From Ceratodon purpureus (lineage: Eukaryota; Streptophyta; Bryopsida; Pseudoditrichales; Ditrichaceae), in contig CM026423.1 of NCBI GenBank assembly GCA_014871385.1, positions 6,858,967 through 6,922,966 of the forward strand: 64,000 bases of DNA, in the 5' to 3' direction. A program made the position numbers and the translations under genes. Positions within the stretch are counted from its first letter, which is position 1; the number at the start of each line of letters is the position of its first letter. Positions 59,992 to 64,000 of this stretch are shown here, piece by piece. The notes beneath the pieces were generated by a model, which was given only the letters and a program-made list of their open reading frames with translations, was not told the DNA's origin and did no database searches.

Positions 59992-62112
59992 TCAAGAGGA
60001 TGTCGTTGTTCGGGAACTACGATGAGTGAAATGTGAGGAATTTGAAGTCTCGGTACCAAGTTCAGAAGAATGAAACACAGGGAACTGAGCATCATGAGGT
60101 CTGGTAACTGGTAAAGGAGGTAGCCCTATGACTCCCACCTCCCTGGACTGAAACCACTTGTTCACTACTCGCATGGAAGGCCGCTCACTCGGATTCGGAA
60201 GGCAGCAGAGGAGGCCCACATGCAGAACTCTCCCTATCATCATGTCCTCTTCGAATGCACCAGGCTCTAAGTGCTTCCTCATTCCAGATTTTGAAAGCCT
60301 TGAATCCACCACTTTCAAGAGATTGCCAGCTTCATGGGCGCGCCATACAACATCCAGTAACACATACTCCTCCTGCTTGAAACCCTGCACTTCCAACGGC
60401 CTCCTCCCGCACACCACTTCTAGCAGCAAGATCCCGAACGCATAAACATCCGTCTCCTTGGACGCTCTTCCCGTGAGCTGCATTTCCGGAGCCATGTAGC
60501 CCAATGTTCCCGCCAACAAAGTAGTTTTCTCCGACTTCTGATGGTCTATTATACGGGCGAGTCCGAAGTCTCCTAAGTAGGGGTTGAAATCCTTGTCCAG
60601 CAGCACGTTGCTGGACTTAATGTCCCGGTGTAGCACGCATTGCACCCACTCCTCGTGCAAATACTTCAACCCAGATGCCACACCCGCAAGAATTGCACAT
60701 CGCACATTCCACGATAACACCTCAACGTTATGTCTCTTAGGATCGTGGAAAAGCCACTTATCCAAGCTGCCATTGCACATGTAATCATATACGAGCAGCA
60801 ACCCATCCCTGGAGTGACACCATCCTCGCAGCTGCAACAGGTTCCGGTGCCGAATCTGCCTGAGGCTCGTTACTTCAGCGAGGAAGCTTTCCTCGCCCTC
60901 CTCTTCTTCGTCATGCTTCATAAGCTTCACCGCAACGATAGCTCCCGAAGGTAGGGTACCTCTGTACACATCTCCATATGCACCGGCTGAAAGAAGCTCG
61001 CTGTCATTAAAATCCTTAGTAATCCTACTCAGCTCTCTGTAAGTGAAAGCGCGCGGACAATTCTCAGTGAGACCTAATGCTGACTGCTCTAGCTTCTCTA
61101 CCGATCTCCTCTCTCTGCGTTTAAGGGCGACGAACAACAACACCCCAGTTAAAACAGTTCCCAAAACAGCTGCACAAACACCACCAATGATTCGACCCAC
61201 CGGCGTGCGAGTTGAGGGATAACTCATCCCACTGCTACTAAAATTCCAAGCTCCAATCCGGTGCACATCAGATAACTCCCCTGACTGCCCTACAGCGCTT
61301 GAGCTGAATCCAGCATACATGAATTCGCTTTCGAGCACGGATTCATCCAGCGAAACATTGAAAACCCTAATCAGAGGATCAGCTGGCTTTGCCAATGAGC
61401 TATTTCGGAGCCGAACTTCAACGCTCTGCCGTGCACTGTCATAGTCGATCCAAGCCGTAAAATTACTCCCTTTGTCGCGACAGAAGAAGTTACACGAGGT
61501 TGCGTTCGACCCACAGAGATTGTACTGCGACACGCGCGTGATGCCCCGACTGGAGATGATGACACCCACGTTGCTGTCGCTGGGATCAGGATACTCTGGC
61601 AGCTCGTCGAGCGAGCTGTCGAACTTCACGGCGAAGACGCGATTCGCCGCGCTCTTGTCCGCATAGTCGAAAGTGCACATGCCTCCTCCCGAGCGATTCG
61701 TCATCTCTGTAACGCTTAGGTTAGAGTGATCCCATGCGAATGTGAAGGCCATCCCGGCTCTACAAAGGGAAGAATTTCGTGCCGAGAGGAATGCGAAAGT
61801 GAAGGAGGTGTTGAACGAAGCTATGCGGCCGGAATCGTTGGTTCTCATCCAGACACTGTCTTTGTACAGAATCCTCGCGCATGGCTGGCTTGCGTCGAGG
61901 CCGTAATTGAAGGCTCTGTGGTTCATGTCGTAAGAATCGACCGACTCAGTGAAACTCGCATCGCCTAGCTTCAATACCCTTCCATCGTCAAGCGCGAACC
62001 TACTGAATGAAAAATCCATGTTCTGAGCTGCAACGCCTGCGTGCCCATGGTGAATCAAGAGCAGCACCAGCACCACGACTGTCACGCCTTGAGTCCACAT
62101 CCAGGGGCTCAT
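59992..62112 (-). CDS. L-type lectin-domain receptor-like kinase, second of a tandem pair
   Basis: Single exon, 706 residues, same strand and architecture as the gene at 55-57 kb. Signal peptide about 1-29 (VTVVVLVLLLIHHGHAGVAA), lectin domain about 31-292 with FAVKFDSSLDELPEYPDPSD and TAWIDYDSARQSVEV, transmembrane helix about 305-330, and kinase about 368-655 with SAGAYGDV (375-382), Lys396, HRD (495-497), DFG (515-517) and APE (541-543). All catalytic residues are kept. The kinase halves of the pair are very alike (shared RQIRHRNLLQLRGWCHS, TTLLAGTLGYMAPEMQ) while the lectin halves and C-terminal tails differ more, as expected if ligand binding has diverged. A short upstream ORF lies in its leader. 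Confidence 0.95.
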   Translation of the reverse strand: MSPWMWTQGVTVVVLVLLLIHHGHAGVAAQNMDFSFSRFALDDGRVLKLGDASFTESVDSYDMNHRAFNYGLDASQPCARILYKDSVWMRTNDSGRIASFNTSFTFAFLSARNSSLCRAGMAFTFAWDHSNLSVTEMTNRSGGGMCTFDYADKSAANRVFAVKFDSSLDELPEYPDPSDSNVGVIISSRGITRVSQYNLCGSNATSCNFFCRDKGSNFTAWIDYDSARQSVEVRLRNSSLAKPADPLIRVFNVSLDESVLESEFMYAGFSSSAVGQSGELSDVHRIGAWNFSSSGMSYPSTRTPVGRIIGGVCAAVLGTVLTGVLLFVALKRRERRSVEKLEQSALGLTENCPRAFTYRELSRITKDFNDSELLSAGAYGDVYRGTLPSGAIVAVKLMKHDEEEEGEESFLAEVTSLRQIRHRNLLQLRGWCHSRDGLLLVYDYMCNGSLDKWLFHDPKRHNVEVLSWNVRCAILAGVASGLKYLHEEWVQCVLHRDIKSSNVLLDKDFNPYLGDFGLARIIDHQKSEKTTLLAGTLGYMAPEMQLTGRASKETDVYAFGILLLEVVCGRRPLEVQGFKQEEYVLLDVVWRAHEAGNLLKVVDSRLSKSGMRKHLEPGAFEEDMMIGRVLHVGLLCCLPNPSERPSMRVVNKWFQSREVGVIGLPPLPVTRPHDAQFPVFHSSELGTETSNSSHFTHRSSRTTTSS

Positions 62113-64000
62113 TAGGAGGCTCCACTGTGCTCATGTCACTCCGCTAATCACTCTCGCGAACCTTAAGCCAACACAACGATGTGCAATCTAGAATACAAAA
62201 GTACGTGAATCTCGAACTCTACCTTCATACTTCTTCACCACTGGAAACTCAGAACAACCGCACCCTCTGAAAACGCCTCAACACTGTCTGCGAAACCCGT
62301 CGATCTCAGTGCCTTCGGCACCCTAATTGCGATCCATTTCGAACTAAGTACTGAATAATCTAGAGACTTGGAAGTCAGTTCTTCCGGCCACTTGTGCAAA
62401 TTCAGCACAACCCCCTCTATGCCACGAATCTCCATCGCTGCTGCGACGAGAGCTTGAGACACGAACTGATCATTACAGTAACAGGCACCAGGTTACAGCT
62501 AGACGGCACCAGAGCTGAGAGAAGCGGCATCAGCGGGAGCACCAAGTTTAACCAACAGAGTTTTAACGATACCAAATCGTCGTTTACGCCGCCATTAAAA
62601 CTTGGAATTCTAATTACCCCGATAACCAGGAGCTGATCCGAAGGTTGTCGATTGTCCACAGCGTGGAAAATGTGAACCAAATCGCGGTGGATATTCCGCA
62701 GGATATTCCATAGGTGGAGCCTGCAGGAGAATTTGCATGGACTCGTACTTGTGAAAGGTGTTGAAAAATCAAACAATGTGGAGACCAGAGTCGGGAAGGT
62801 TGTGAATTGTCGGGCCAGGATGCACAGCAGCACAGAAAGAGAGAGTTTAGAACGCCAAAAGTGAACATTAATCCCTACAGGGATGAGAGATTGGGTCTCG
62901 TGTGATTTTGTGCAAGTTTGTATGACTAATCTTTGAACATAATGATCTTCTAAATGACGTATTATTTGTACACCTTCAAAATTTTGAAACATTACTGTAG
63001 GCTAAGATAAGTGTCAATCGAACGGTTACAGTAACTAAATTTAACACTAAACTTCTTTTACAGCCTTTTCCCACATAGGACTAGAAAATGGCAGTTTTCG
63101 CAGAAAAACAGTCCGTCGCTGTAGGGGTTAAGAGCAATTCTAGGGAGATTCCATCGTCCACTTTTCGGTTGATACATGTGTGATACTCATGTAGTGTTCG
63201 AGTGACACTACGGTAATACTGGCATGGTTTCCCGAGTTGTAATCCAATCAAGCGTGGAAGTAGCGGAAGCAAGAAATGCTTTTCTGAAAAGCCAGTTAAT
63301 TTATGCACCCACTGCAGTAATAGGATTAGTGTAGATGAGAATCTACGAGAAGCTGTAGAAGAGGGAGTGTAGACGAGGTTTCCGAGTCAGGAGAGGCTCG
63401 AGAGTAGGTGACTCGGCGTCCGGATGAGTCGTACCTTGTTGTTACTGCAGGTGGGGTAGAGATTCAGTACACCGAGCAACACCAAGTACATCACTGTTTG
63501 GAGCACCCATTTTTACCTGATGCCACCAACTAAAGTTATAAATATGGAAAACTAACCGTGCTGAATGTGGCATGCCACCAATCACATTGCTCAGATGGAA
63601 AATGACCCACATCGGAAGGGATGGGAGGAGCAGTAGAAAGTGAATTAAGAATCTATGAAGATCATATTTGGACTCTCCATAACGTTGTCGAACACCTGCG
63701 AGAAGAACCAGGAAATTGCCTCAAGAGTCAGAGAATCACCAGAACTAATGGATGAAGAATTCGGCTGAACTATCTGGGTGGGAGTGTGGGAGATCAGTTG
63801 GGATTGCTTCAAACCTGTTTACAATGAAGGTGCGAAGAATTACTGTGTGCACTGTCTGGCTTCCACAAGGAACTGATGAACTAATGCCATCTCGGGTGTC
63901 TAGCTGTATCATAATCTAATTGCTCACTCAATTCTACTTCCAACATCTCAAAATTGACTTAATCTGAGTTGCAACCGATTTTGGCTGAAGTTTTTTGCAA
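62113..64000. other. 5' flank of the second receptor kinase and end of window
   Basis: On the minus strand an ATG at 62435 opens a 66-codon ORF (MEIRGIEGVVLNLHKWPEEL...) ending at 62235, 122 bases before the kinase ATG, a candidate uORF. The rest, to 64000, shows no recognisable gene. Confidence 0.45.

Overview
This is nuclear DNA from a land plant, and a moss such as Physcomitrium (Physcomitrella) patens fits best. Genes are split by short GT-AG introns and sit as islands in very AT-rich, repeat-filled DNA. Plant-specific genes are present (trichome-birefringence-like acetyltransferase, L-type lectin receptor kinases, plastid ribosomal protein uL6). An ORAI-type calcium-channel gene is also present, a family that as far as I recall persists in bryophytes and lycophytes but is missing from flowering plants. 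The species name is inference. Exon models were built by eye from splice sites, reading phase and family patterns.

Layout. 0-8 kb: 3' end of a TBL acetyltransferase gene (+), a membrane-anchored SMP-30/gluconolactonase-like beta-propeller gene (-), and a complete three-exon elongation factor 2 gene (-). 8-14 kb: AT-rich DNA with long TA microsatellites and a duplicated gene fragment. 14-24 kb: a MULE-type MITE with perfect 9-bp target duplication, then kish (+), a Lys/Asn/Asp-rich hypothetical ORF (-), a 5'-truncated fatty-acid elongase (+), an unrecognised probably mitochondrial coiled-coil protein (-), the ribosome-assembly factor MRT4 (+, with telo-boxes) and plastid uL6 (+). 26-33 kb: an NTF2/SnoaL-like protein (-) and an ORAI-like channel (+). 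33-40 kb: AT-rich, no gene.

40-48 kb is the strangest part. A Ty3/gypsy integrase scrap and several arrays of a 17-bp minisatellite surround a 173-bp satellite and a truncated kinesin motor. The motor is followed by tandemly duplicated coiled-coil exons and a telobox-like Myb/SANT domain. A 26-bp direct repeat lies on both sides of this 8-kb block.

49.5-64 kb: a second EF2 gene (+), encoding the same protein as the first, and two intronless L-type lectin receptor kinases in tandem (-). The EF2 genes point away from each other across about 42 kb. Homology continues upstream of both into intergenic DNA (about 7.8-8.3 kb against 49.5-48.0 kb, inverted), so they are arms of an old inverted duplication. 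Exons, 5' flanks and intron 1 are nearly identical whereas intron 2 and the far upstream DNA have diverged, which suggests gene conversion.

The genes form no operon or pathway. Several (EF2 twice, MRT4, uL6) serve translation or ribosome assembly, the receptor kinases and ORAI-like channel are signalling proteins, and the rest are unrelated housekeeping genes.
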